From Proteus appendicitidis (GTDB lineage Bacteria; Pseudomonadota; Gammaproteobacteria; Enterobacterales; Enterobacteriaceae): 64,000 bases of DNA. Positions 1-7,567 of the stretch are shown piece by piece. The position numbers and the translations under genes were made by a program. The notes beneath the pieces were generated by a model. That model was not told the origin of the DNA, did no database searches, and was given only the letters and a program-made list of their open reading frames with translations. Numbering within the stretch: the stretch's first letter is position 1; each line of letters begins with the position of its first letter. Location of the stretch: NCBI RefSeq assembly GCF_030271835.1, contig NZ_CP127389.1, forward strand, positions 868,001-932,000, in the 5' to 3' direction.

Positions 1-795
1 ACACGAAATAGCTCTTGTGTTATTGTTGGATGCGAGAGATCCATTAAGAAAGGGTATTTTTATACCATTACTTTTGAATTAATCAGAGGGCTTTTTAAGG
101 CCAAATGACAGATAATTACTTGTAATTTTTCGCTTTCAAATAAGATAGATCTTTTTATAGCATTTGTTTAATGAATTTATCAATACATTCCTTGATGTAA
201 ATCAAATGTATAAAAAGATAACTGGTTGTTAAACCTGCTGTTGTATTATTCAAAAATAGACACTTATAAATATTATATAAATAAATCTAATGTTCATGAT
301 TATTGGTTTTATTTTTACACTGAAAGCCCAAATGATAAAAAATAATCAGCATTATTGATTGGGGCGATAAATGGCAAGCTAATATCTATCAGTAAGATTG
401 AGAAACAAGGGCAATAATTTTATTGGTATCAATTAGGCTAAATGATTGCACTAAGAGATAAATTTATAAAAACATCAGAATATCAGTAAGAAATAAAACA
501 ACCTAGAGCCTTGATGGCTAATTTATTTTCTCTGCAGCTCTTATTCTTTATTATTACAATAGTTAAGAAAAATTTATTTATTCGTTTGTGTCATAAACCC
601 TAAAACGGTTTATTTACGACTTTATTTTCTCTAGAATATCCTTATTCCATTTTGATCCTATTGAACTAAGCTTATTTTCTAATTCAAAGCGTGTGAGCAA
701 TACGTAGCATTAGCAAAGTTTAGTTGAATAGCTATTTTCTGATTTCAGCTCAGTCAATGCTGAATAATGCAGTTGATAAAAGGTAATTCCCACTT
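1..795. other. Non-coding stretch upstream of yadG
   Basis: I see no credible gene in these 795 bases. The stretch is very AT-rich. It holds a perfect FNR-type box (192-205) and a short hairpin (GGTAT/ATACC, 53-66). In E. coli the carbonic anhydrase gene can lies divergently upstream of yadG, so the leftmost part may be the control region of a gene outside the window; that is inference. Confidence 0.6.
192..205. promoter_or_regulatory. FNR-type binding site
   Basis: The sequence TTGATGTAAATCAA is a perfect match to the FNR consensus TTGAT-N4-ATCAA. It is symmetric, so the direction is open. A TATAAA-like hexamer read on the minus strand (159-154) would suit a leftward promoter serving a gene beyond the window edge. 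The yadG start is about 590 bp to the right, rather far for a class II site. Whether it is functional is inference. Confidence 0.5.
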
Positions 796-1731
796 ATGAC
801 GTATGCATTGGAGTTAACGGAGTTAACGAAAACTTATCACAATGGCGTAAAAGCGCTAAAAGGTATTAACCTCACCGTTGAGGCTGGCGATTTCTATGCT
901 TTATTAGGTCCTAATGGTGCGGGTAAATCGACCACGATTGGTATTATTAGCTCGTTAGTCAATAAGAGTAGCGGCAAAGTAAAAGTGTTTGGTTATGACA
1001 CCGATACCGATATGGTCAATGCAAAACGCCAGTTAGGATTAGTGCCACAAGAGTTCAATTTCAACCCTTTTGAAACCGTATTACAAATTGTTCTCAACCA
1101 AGCGGGTTATTATGGTGTGCCTCGTAAATTAGCGCTAGAACGTGCCGAAATTTACTTAACTCAGTTAGATTTGTGGGAAAAACGTGATGATAGAGCGCGT
1201 TTTTTATCTGGAGGAATGAAGCGTCGTTTAATGATTGCGCGTGCGTTAATGCACCAACCTAAATTGCTTATTCTTGATGAACCAACAGCAGGTGTTGATA
1301 TTGAATTACGTCGCTCAATGTGGACGTTTTTAAAACAATTAAATGCTGAAGGTACCACCATTATTTTAACGACTCACTATTTAGAAGAAGCAGAAATGCT
1401 GTGTCGGAATATTGGTATTATTCAACGTGGTGAGCTGGTTGAAAATACCAGTATGAAAGGTTTATTAAGTAAATTAGAGTCTGAAACATTTATTTTAGAC
1501 TTAGCACCTAAAAGCCCATTGCCTGAATTACAAAATTATCAATATCGCTTGGTTGATACATCGACTTTAGAAGTTGATGTTAAAAGAGAACAAGGATTAA
1601 ACAGTGTTTTTGCTCAACTTAATGCACAAGGTATTCAAGTGTTAAGTATGAGAAATAAAGCCAATCGTCTTGAAGAATTATTTGTTCATTTAGTGAATGA
1701 AGATCATACCGTAGAAGGAGAGAGGGAATGA
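796..1731 (+). CDS. yadG: ABC transporter ATP-binding protein YadG
   Basis: This is the nucleotide-binding subunit of an ABC-2 type exporter; the substrate is unknown in the family. The protein is 311 aa. It shows Walker A GPNGAGKS (residues 38-45), the signature LSGGMKRRL, Walker B LLILDEP and a downstream switch histidine in TTHYLEEAE. The final 100 residues are the less conserved C-terminal part usual for this subfamily. The stop codon overlaps the start of the permease gene by 4 bp (ATGA), which indicates translational coupling and a two-gene operon. In E. coli the same pair sits between can and panD. Confidence in the family is high and transport direction is inferred from the ABC-2 partner. 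Confidence 0.93.
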   Translation: MTYALELTELTKTYHNGVKALKGINLTVEAGDFYALLGPNGAGKSTTIGIISSLVNKSSGKVKVFGYDTDTDMVNAKRQLGLVPQEFNFNPFETVLQIVLNQAGYYGVPRKLALERAEIYLTQLDLWEKRDDRARFLSGGMKRRLMIARALMHQPKLLILDEPTAGVDIELRRSMWTFLKQLNAEGTTIILTTHYLEEAEMLCRNIGIIQRGELVENTSMKGLLSKLESETFILDLAPKSPLPELQNYQYRLVDTSTLEVDVKREQGLNSVFAQLNAQGIQVLSMRNKANRLEELFVHLVNEDHTVEGERE

Positions 1732-2498
1732 TTCAGCTGTATTGGGTAGCCCTCAAAACAATTTGGATTAAAGAAGTCACCCGTTTTGGGCGTATTTGGG
1801 TGCAAACATTAATTCCACCAGTGATAACAATGTCTCTCTATTTCGTTATTTTCGGGAACCTCATTGGTAAACGAATTGGCGATATGGGGGGCGTAGATTA
1901 TATGCAGTTTATTGTTCCAGGCCTGATTATGATGGCAGTAATAACAAACTCTTATGCCAATGTTTCCTCTTCCTTTTTTGGTGCTAAATTCCAACGTAGC
2001 ATTGAAGAATTATTAGTTTCACCTGTTCCAACGCATGTTGTTATTGCGGGTTTTGTTGGTGGGGGTGTTGCTCGTGGTATTTGTGTCGGAGTGTTAGTGA
2101 CGGTAATCTCACTATTTTTTGTACCATTGGAAATACATTCTTGGACAATGGTCGTTGTGACATTACTGATGACCTCCATTGTGTTTTCTCTCGCAGGATT
2201 ATTAAATGCGATTTTTGCGAAAACCTTTGATGATATTAGTATTATTCCAACGTTTGTTTTAACACCATTAACCTATTTAGGTGGCGTGTTCTACTCACTG
2301 TCACTCTTACCTGAATTCTGGCAAGGGGTATCTAAATTAAACCCGATTGTTTATATGATAAGCGGTTTCCGTTATGGTTTTCTGGGAATTACCGATGTCT
2401 CTTTAACAGTGACGATTAGCGTACTGTGTCTTTTTATTGCTGCGTTTTATGTGATTGCATGGTATTTAATTGAAAAAGGTCGCGGTTTAAGAAGCTAA
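1728..2498 (+). CDS. yadH: ABC-2 type permease YadH
   Basis: This is the membrane subunit partnering YadG, 256 aa, with about six hydrophobic segments in the inner membrane (for example around residues 22-45, 60-80, 105-130, 140-165, 172-195 and 228-248). The ABC-2 permease signature region (LTPLTYLGGVFYSLSLLPEF, then the amphipathic stretch LNPIVYMISGFRYG) is present. It starts on the ATG overlapping the yadG stop codon. A strong intrinsic terminator follows 34 bp after the stop, so the operon is just yadGH. The exported substrate is not known. Confidence 0.93.
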   Translation: MIQLYWVALKTIWIKEVTRFGRIWVQTLIPPVITMSLYFVIFGNLIGKRIGDMGGVDYMQFIVPGLIMMAVITNSYANVSSSFFGAKFQRSIEELLVSPVPTHVVIAGFVGGGVARGICVGVLVTVISLFFVPLEIHSWTMVVVTLLMTSIVFSLAGLLNAIFAKTFDDISIIPTFVLTPLTYLGGVFYSLSLLPEFWQGVSKLNPIVYMISGFRYGFLGITDVSLTVTISVLCLFIAAFYVIAWYLIEKGRGLRS

Positions 2499-2531
2499 TC
2501 AAAAAAACAAAAGAAAAAGTGATAAAAGTTG

Positions 2532-2567
2532 AAATCGGTACCTTAACTAGAGGTACCGATTTTTTTT
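2532..2567 (+). terminator. Rho-independent terminator of yadGH
   Basis: An 11-bp perfect stem (AAATCGGTACC / GGTACCGATTT) with a 9-nt loop is followed by a run of T. It ends the yadGH transcript. Confidence 0.9.
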
Positions 2568-2638
2568 AGCTATTTTTTCAGCATAAATGTTAATTTTTAT
2601 TTAAAAAATGACTTCTCTATTAACAAAATGATTTTTCT

Positions 2639-2656
2639 TGTTTAGTATACTAAACA
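2639..2656. promoter_or_regulatory. Perfect 18-bp palindrome, candidate operator of niaP
   Basis: TGTTTAGTATACTAAACA is its own reverse complement over all 18 bases. It ends 27 bp before the niaP start codon, a typical place for a repressor site. The cognate regulator is not in the window. Niacin-related regulators such as NrtR or NadR are conceivable because of the downstream gene, but I could not match a consensus with confidence. Confidence 0.5.
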
Positions 2657-2683
2657 CTTTAATCGGGATGGAAAGGAAATGTA

Positions 2684-3916
2684 ATGACAACGGCAAGCCA
2701 AACAGGCAAAGCGCCTGAGGCAATCTCTCGTAATAAGCTTTTATGTATCGCAGGTATGGGATGGACTTTTGATGCCATGGATGTGGGATTATTGGCTTTT
2801 TTACTCACAGCATTAAAAGAAGATTGGGGATTAACGGCATCACAATTGGGTTGGATTGGTAGTGTCAACTCAATTGGAATGGCTATTGGTGCATTTGTGT
2901 TTGGCATTATGGCAGATAGAAAAGGGCGCAAACCTGTTTTTATCTTTACTTTATTGCTGTTTAGCTTAGGTTGTGGATTAACAGCATTAGCAAGCTCTTT
3001 GATGGTGGTGCTTGTTTTACGCTTTTTTATCGGAATGGGATTAGGTGGAGAATTACCTGTTGCTTCCACACTTGTTAGTGAAAGCGTTGAAACCCATGAA
3101 CGAGGTCGTATTGTTGTTTTATTAGAGAGTTTTTGGGCGGTCGGTTGGCTAATTGCTGCGTTGATTGCTTATTTTATTATTCCTGATTATGGCTGGCGTA
3201 TGGCTATGCTATTAAGCGCATTACCTGCGGTATATGCCCTCTATTTACGCTCAAAATTACCCGAACCTACCTCATCGTCTATTTCACAGAAAAAAACACG
3301 TTTATCAATTCGCCAATCAATGGCGTTAATTTGGTCACCACAATATCGCCGCTCAACGTTAATGTTGTGGATCTTATGGTTTTGTGTGGTTTTCTCTTAT
3401 TACGGTATTTTCTTGTGGTTGCCTAGTGTTGCCATGTTAAAAGGTTTTAGTTTAATTAAGAGCTTCCAATATGTGCTTATTATGACATTAGCACAGTTGC
3501 CTGGTTATTTTACGGCAGCTTGGTTAATTGAGCGCTATGGGCGAAAGTTTGTTTTAGTGACTTATTTAGCTGGAACCGCCATTAGTGCTTATTATTTCAG
3601 TGTGGCTGACTCTACTGCAACATTGCTTATTTTCGGTATGTTGTTATCGTTCTTTAATTTGGGCGCATGGGGGGCTTTATATGCTTATACACCAGAACAA
3701 TACCCCGATGGAATTCGGACAACTGGTGCCGGAACAGCAACCGCAATAGGGCGTATTGGTGGAATATTAGGACCTTTAATGGTGGGATATTTGGTTCAAT
3801 ATCAATTTGAAATAAGCTCTATATTTTTGATTTTCAGTTTTTCGATTGTGATTGGAATATTAGCGGTGATGTTATTGGGTCAAGAGACAAAAAATAAACC
3901 ACTTAACTCAATTTAG
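2684..3916 (+). CDS. niaP: MFS transporter, NiaP-like (nicotinate uptake)
   Basis: A 410-aa major facilitator with about 12 hydrophobic segments in the inner membrane. The N-terminal half closely follows the NiaP family (B. subtilis YceI, A. baylyi NiaP) as I remember it: GMGWTFDAMDVG, LTASQLGWIGSVNSIGMA, motif A as MADRKGRKP, then GMGLGGELPVASTLVSE and HERGRIVVLLESFWAVGW. Family members import nicotinate for NAD synthesis. The start ATG has a good ribosome site (GGAAAGGAAA). The gene is monocistronic, with the yadH terminator before it and a perfect palindrome in its promoter region. A related aromatic-acid MFS role cannot be excluded. Confidence 0.8.
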   Translation: MTTASQTGKAPEAISRNKLLCIAGMGWTFDAMDVGLLAFLLTALKEDWGLTASQLGWIGSVNSIGMAIGAFVFGIMADRKGRKPVFIFTLLLFSLGCGLTALASSLMVVLVLRFFIGMGLGGELPVASTLVSESVETHERGRIVVLLESFWAVGWLIAALIAYFIIPDYGWRMAMLLSALPAVYALYLRSKLPEPTSSSISQKKTRLSIRQSMALIWSPQYRRSTLMLWILWFCVVFSYYGIFLWLPSVAMLKGFSLIKSFQYVLIMTLAQLPGYFTAAWLIERYGRKFVLVTYLAGTAISAYYFSVADSTATLLIFGMLLSFFNLGAWGALYAYTPEQYPDGIRTTGAGTATAIGRIGGILGPLMVGYLVQYQFEISSIFLIFSFSIVIGILAVMLLGQETKNKPLNSI

Positions 3917-4003
3917 TCATGCTTTGTGCGACTAAAAATATAGAATTTCTCCTTCTTGTAATATGATAGCAGTTAAGATTTTTATGAGAAAAAGGAGATA
4001 ACG

Positions 4004-4186
4004 ATGTCTCATTATGATGAAGTGGTTAAACAGGTTGATGATGCTATTGCGACAACCAGTATTCAAACCATGAACGAACTTTTAGTGGAATTAGGTAAAA
4101 ATAAAACAATTGAATTTCCACTGCGTTATGAGCAACAAGAGCGTTTACGTACGGCTATTTTCCATCACGGTGAAAAACAACGTTAA
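4004..4186 (+). CDS. ydcY: DUF2526 protein, YdcY-like
   Basis: A 60-aa soluble protein of unknown function. It opens MSHYDEVVKQVDDAI and contains RYEQQERLRTAIFHHG, which aligns with E. coli YdcY (opening MSHLDEVIARVDAAI, with RYTQQQRLRTAIAHHG). It is about 17 residues shorter than E. coli YdcY because the charged C-terminal tail is absent. A good Shine-Dalgarno (AAAGGAG) lies just before the ATG, and a strong terminator follows. It stands alone between niaP and the convergent protease gene. No function is assigned. Confidence 0.85.
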   Translation: MSHYDEVVKQVDDAIATTSIQTMNELLVELGKNKTIEFPLRYEQQERLRTAIFHHGEKQR

Positions 4187-4230
4187 TTGGATTGTCGCTA
4201 AGAAAATTGCTAAGAAAGCTAAGAAATAAG

Positions 4231-4275
4231 AAAAAGCGTTTTCACCTGTTTATTAATAGGGTGCAAACGCTTTTT
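4231..4275. terminator. Bidirectional terminator between ydcY and the M48 protease gene
   Basis: AAAAAGCGTTTTCACC pairs with GGTGCAAACGCTTTTTT, one mismatch inside, loop of 12 nt. There are A-runs on the left and T-runs on the right, so it can terminate transcripts from either side. Confidence 0.85.
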
Positions 4276-4303
4276 TCTTTTTACAGCATTGTATCAACAT
4301 GAA

Positions 4304-5269
4304 TTAAAACGTTTTTCGACCTTCTAACACTGCGATCCTATTTTCAATAGAGGGATGCGTTGAGAAAAACGAATCTCCTTTATTAAAAATAAAGGCCGCT
4401 TTACGATAAGCACGTCCCGTCGAACCATCTTCAAAATTTTCAGTGTCATGTTGTGCTGAAATTTTCTTTAATGCATTAATCATCGCTTGATTATCTTGGG
4501 TTAAATCAACCGCAGCGGCATCTGCCATATATTCACGAGTGCGGGATAAATAGAAATAGAGCACCTGTGTAATGATCGGTAAAACCAAGTTGAGAATAAT
4601 TAAAATGAGTCGCGCTTTGCTTGCTGCATCATTACTTTTACCACCGCGGTTACCAGAGGCAATATATAAGCGACTACCAAAGATATTAGTTACTGTCAGA
4701 ATAACGTTAGCTAATATGCCAACATATAACGTCAGTCGTGAATCACCATGAATAATATGCCCGGTTTCATGCGCTAATACTGCTTGTACTTCTTGGCGAT
4801 TAAGACGATTTAATAAGCCTGTTGTTACACCAATAAAGGCATTTTTCTCAGACCAGCCAGCTGCAAAGGCATTCGCTTCTGGTGTATCAAGAAGATAGAG
4901 TTTAGGAATGTAGCCAAGAGTTGCACTTAAACTAAGCTCTTCAACAATATTAAGGAGCTGGCGCTCTTGTGCATTTAAAGTGTCATCAGGGCTAATTAAT
5001 CGCGCATTCATTCCCGTGAGCATAATTTTATGCCCTTTAAAATGAATAAAGATAAGCAATAAAATCGAGATAGCGAGAATAATTAATGAAGCAATGGGAA
5101 GAGATTGAAACGTCAGAAATGCCAACATATTATCGGTAAGATCTAAATAAGGATTGGCACCAATAGCCGTATCCACCAGTAAACCGATCATAAGCATTAA
5201 CAGTAAATATGTTGCTATAACAAAACGAGTTCGAATAGCATTTTTTCGTAGAACATTTCTGAAATCCAT
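4304..5269 (-). CDS. M48 family metalloprotease (HtpX-related)
   Basis: An integral-membrane zinc metalloprotease of 321 aa. Two N-terminal hydrophobic segments (about residues 16-35 and 58-76) are followed by the catalytic motif HETGH (167-171) and the downstream ARTREYMADAAA type glutamate motif (seen as SRTREYMADAAAVDL). I chose the ATG at 5269 rather than the upstream TTG at 5281 because GGAG sits six bases before it. It is not the canonical htpX, which is shorter and lies elsewhere. It follows a lemA gene with a 76-bp gap; LemA-M48 pairs are common in bacteria and probably act together on envelope proteins, but their substrates are unknown. Confidence 0.85.
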   Translation of the reverse strand: MDFRNVLRKNAIRTRFVIATYLLLMLMIGLLVDTAIGANPYLDLTDNMLAFLTFQSLPIASLIILAISILLLIFIHFKGHKIMLTGMNARLISPDDTLNAQERQLLNIVEELSLSATLGYIPKLYLLDTPEANAFAAGWSEKNAFIGVTTGLLNRLNRQEVQAVLAHETGHIIHGDSRLTLYVGILANVILTVTNIFGSRLYIASGNRGGKSNDAASKARLILIILNLVLPIITQVLYFYLSRTREYMADAAAVDLTQDNQAMINALKKISAQHDTENFEDGSTGRAYRKAAFIFNKGDSFFSTHPSIENRIAVLEGRKTF

Positions 5270-5345
5270 TAGTGACTCCAAACAGCACCGCTAAGTGCTG
5301 TTTTTATCAATCTAGTAGTAATAAATCTCTCTTACCACCAGCAAA

Positions 5346-5906
5346 TTAATCGAAATTAATGCGGCGCGCTTCTTCCGCTTTAATGGTTCCTTCATCAAGA
5401 CGCCAGTACTCTTTATCAATAACAAGGCTTGGGAAAATTTTGACGATAAATACCGCAGGAATAGAAGCGATGAAAGCACGGTATTGCTCTAAAGTACGGT
5501 TGTAACCACGCTTTGCAAAAGAGAGTTTATTTTCTGTTGAAACAATCTCTTCTTGTAAATTTGCCATGATAGTGTCGGATTTTAATTCAGGGTAATTTTC
5601 AACCGCCACATTAATGGCACCACTTGAGACAATTTTTGATAATTCATCTTCAGCCGCTTTGGCTTCTTTAGTATTTGTGCTTTGAGCTTGTGTTCTTAAT
5701 TCAGTGATTTTAGTAAATACTTCAGACTCATGGCTAAGGTATTTTTTAACAGTGGCTAATAAACTATCGAACACTTTGCCACGACGATCTAATTGTACTG
5801 AAATTTCAGTTTCACTGGAGATAACCGCTTCACGCATAGAGATAATACGGTTGTAATAATAAAAAATAAGACCCAGTAACGCGATGGTAATAATTAATCC
5901 AGTCAT
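5346..5906 (-). CDS. lemA: LemA family protein
   Basis: A 186-aa protein with one N-terminal membrane segment (about residues 3-21) and then a helical, largely coiled domain (periplasmic or cytoplasmic orientation unknown). Family marks include DRRGKVFDSLLATVKKYL and the C-terminal YNRTLEQYRAFIASIPAVFI segment, which matches the usual LemA ending (YN-x3-YN-x-FP pattern) in degenerate form. It is the first gene of a two-gene operon with the M48 protease. LemA proteins have no firmly established molecular role. Confidence 0.88.
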   Translation of the reverse strand: MTGLIITIALLGLIFYYYNRIISMREAVISSETEISVQLDRRGKVFDSLLATVKKYLSHESEVFTKITELRTQAQSTNTKEAKAAEDELSKIVSSGAINVAVENYPELKSDTIMANLQEEIVSTENKLSFAKRGYNRTLEQYRAFIASIPAVFIVKIFPSLVIDKEYWRLDEGTIKAEEARRINFD

Positions 5907-6007
5907 GCGAAGCGCTCTCTTTTTTAATAGTAAACAGGGAATTGTGCTAAATGATTAATGTTAATTTTGCCTATTATTGATAAAGATAGCTAGATGATTA
6001 TTTCATC

Positions 6008-6042
6008 AAAGATAAAAAAATACCCCAAATAAATTCGGGGCA
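6008..6042 (-). terminator. Terminator of the dms-like operon
   Basis: Read on the minus strand: CCCCGAAT, two bases, ATTTGGGG, then TATTTTTTT. The stem has one G-U pair. It lies about 150 bp after the last gene of the leftward oxidoreductase operon. Confidence 0.7.
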
Positions 6043-6192
6043 AATTAAAGGTAATGTTAAGGTAAATAAAAATATCAAGTGAAACATCGGGGATGAAAAC
6101 AAGGTTAAATAAGCAAGCTAACTAAGTGATTTACTTCAGTGATTTAAACCCTGTCATTTAACCATGCAATTTAACTTAGAGAGATAACACAC

Positions 6193-7011
6193 TTAGAACC
6201 AAGGAGCTTGCGCCATTACATTGCCATAGAACAACATCCTGCCTGCAATTTCGCCACTAAAAAGCATCAAAATAGCGATAATAGAGAGTGATGTTTTGCT
6301 AAATAACGCACTGTGAGACAACGTAATAATACAAATACCCATCATCAGACTAGCAATGACTTGCCACCATAATAATAGGCTTGCTACATCTGCACCGGCT
6401 ACTTGCGCTCTTATAACGACTCCCACAAGTACTAATAATGCGCCGATTAATGTTCCTATTTTTAATGCATTGCTAATGGTTTTACCTTGTAAACGTAACC
6501 AAGGGATCATCGATCCAAAACCCAGTAACAACGCTGTACCAATAAAGCTAATTTGTGTTGCTGGCGTATGCCATAACGGGTGTGCCTGCATTTGGTAATA
6601 GATTTGTGCCGTAACCAAAATCACAGGCAAACCAATCACACCACAAAATAATCCAATCAAACTATTACGGCGAATAGCATGGGGCTGTACCCAACTCGCT
6701 AATGCCCATAATGAAATCAATCCATTTAGCATCACAAAGGCAATGGCTTCGCGACTTAACCAAGAATGGGCAATACCTAAAACAGAACGATAAGCACCCA
6801 GCGGATCACCTAAGTGCCCCATCGACATTGAGGAGCCAACAACTTCAATTAACCAAATCAACGCAACGGTTGTTCGTAATGCTTTAGTACTTAGCATTGC
6901 AACGTTTTGAGTCTGGTTTTGCCATAGATACAGTGAAAGCGCTAATACCGCGCCAATACCCCATTGGCTCATCACCGTAAACAGGACTAACGGCAGTTGA
7001 TAATCATGCAT
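6193..7011 (-). CDS. DmsC-type membrane anchor of a molybdopterin oxidoreductase
   Basis: A 272-aa inner-membrane protein with about eight hydrophobic helices, of the DmsC family. It anchors the catalytic and iron-sulfur subunits and passes electrons from menaquinol. It opens MHDYQLPLVLFTVMSQWGIGA, typical of DmsC (E. coli DmsC is 287 aa). It starts 2 bp after the stop of the iron-sulfur subunit gene, so the three genes form one operon. Sequence divergence from E. coli DmsC is substantial, so I do not give a symbol; the true electron acceptor is open. Confidence 0.85.
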   Translation of the reverse strand: MHDYQLPLVLFTVMSQWGIGAVLALSLYLWQNQTQNVAMLSTKALRTTVALIWLIEVVGSSMSMGHLGDPLGAYRSVLGIAHSWLSREAIAFVMLNGLISLWALASWVQPHAIRRNSLIGLFCGVIGLPVILVTAQIYYQMQAHPLWHTPATQISFIGTALLLGFGSMIPWLRLQGKTISNALKIGTLIGALLVLVGVVIRAQVAGADVASLLLWWQVIASLMMGICIITLSHSALFSKTSLSIIAILMLFSGEIAGRMLFYGNVMAQAPWF

Positions 7012-7013
7012 AA

Positions 7014-7565
7014 TTAATCCTCCATACCAATAATGACAATATTAGGATGACTGATGGTGTGATCAGGAACGCCATAGCGTTTTTCCAATAAAGCCCAATT
7101 TGTTGTATGTTTTTTACGTAGATCTTCAATTTCACCAAACTCAATGGCGCTAGTAGGGCAAGATTCAACACAACGCGGTTTCAAGCCTTCATCTAGTCTA
7201 TCTGCACACATATTGCATTTACTGGTTTTACCTTCAACGGGATCATAAACCGGTGCATTATAAGGACAGGCCATAATACACATTTGGCAACCAATACATT
7301 TGTCATGATCTTGCACAACAATACCATCTTCACGTTTGGTATAAGTGTCAGCAGGACAGACTTTCAGGCATTGTGGATCATCACAATGGTTACAAGACAT
7401 AGTAATGAAAGCTTGGGCATTAGGTTGGTCTTCGTTGAATTCTCGAACACGGCGCCATAGCACACCAGGTGGTGTGGCATTTTCAGATTTACATGCCATA
7501 GAGCAGGTGCGACAACCGTAGCAATCTTTGGTGTTTATCAGAAAACCATACTGTTTCTTCGCCAT
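7014..7565 (-). CDS. DmsB-type iron-sulfur electron-transfer subunit
   Basis: A 183-aa ferredoxin-like protein with sixteen cysteines in four clusters, as in DmsB: CYGCRTCSMAC, CNHCDDPQCLKVC, CIGCQMCIMACPYNAP and CNMCADRL...RCVESCP. It carries electrons from the quinol-oxidising anchor to the catalytic subunit. I chose the ATG at 7565 because GGGAGG lies seven bases upstream; the ATG at 7571 is too close to that site. It is translated directly after the catalytic subunit (2-bp gap) and before the anchor. It has no signal peptide; it presumably folds with the catalytic subunit. Confidence 0.9.
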   Translation of the reverse strand: MAKKQYGFLINTKDCYGCRTCSMACKSENATPPGVLWRRVREFNEDQPNAQAFITMSCNHCDDPQCLKVCPADTYTKREDGIVVQDHDKCIGCQMCIMACPYNAPVYDPVEGKTSKCNMCADRLDEGLKPRCVESCPTSAIEFGEIEDLRKKHTTNWALLEKRYGVPDHTISHPNIVIIGMED

Positions 7566-7567
7566 GA

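Noticed and set aside
2659..3069. A 136-aa open frame antisense to niaP
   Set aside because: It lies fully over the strongly matched niaP start and has the proline/asparagine-rich make-up of an antisense shadow.
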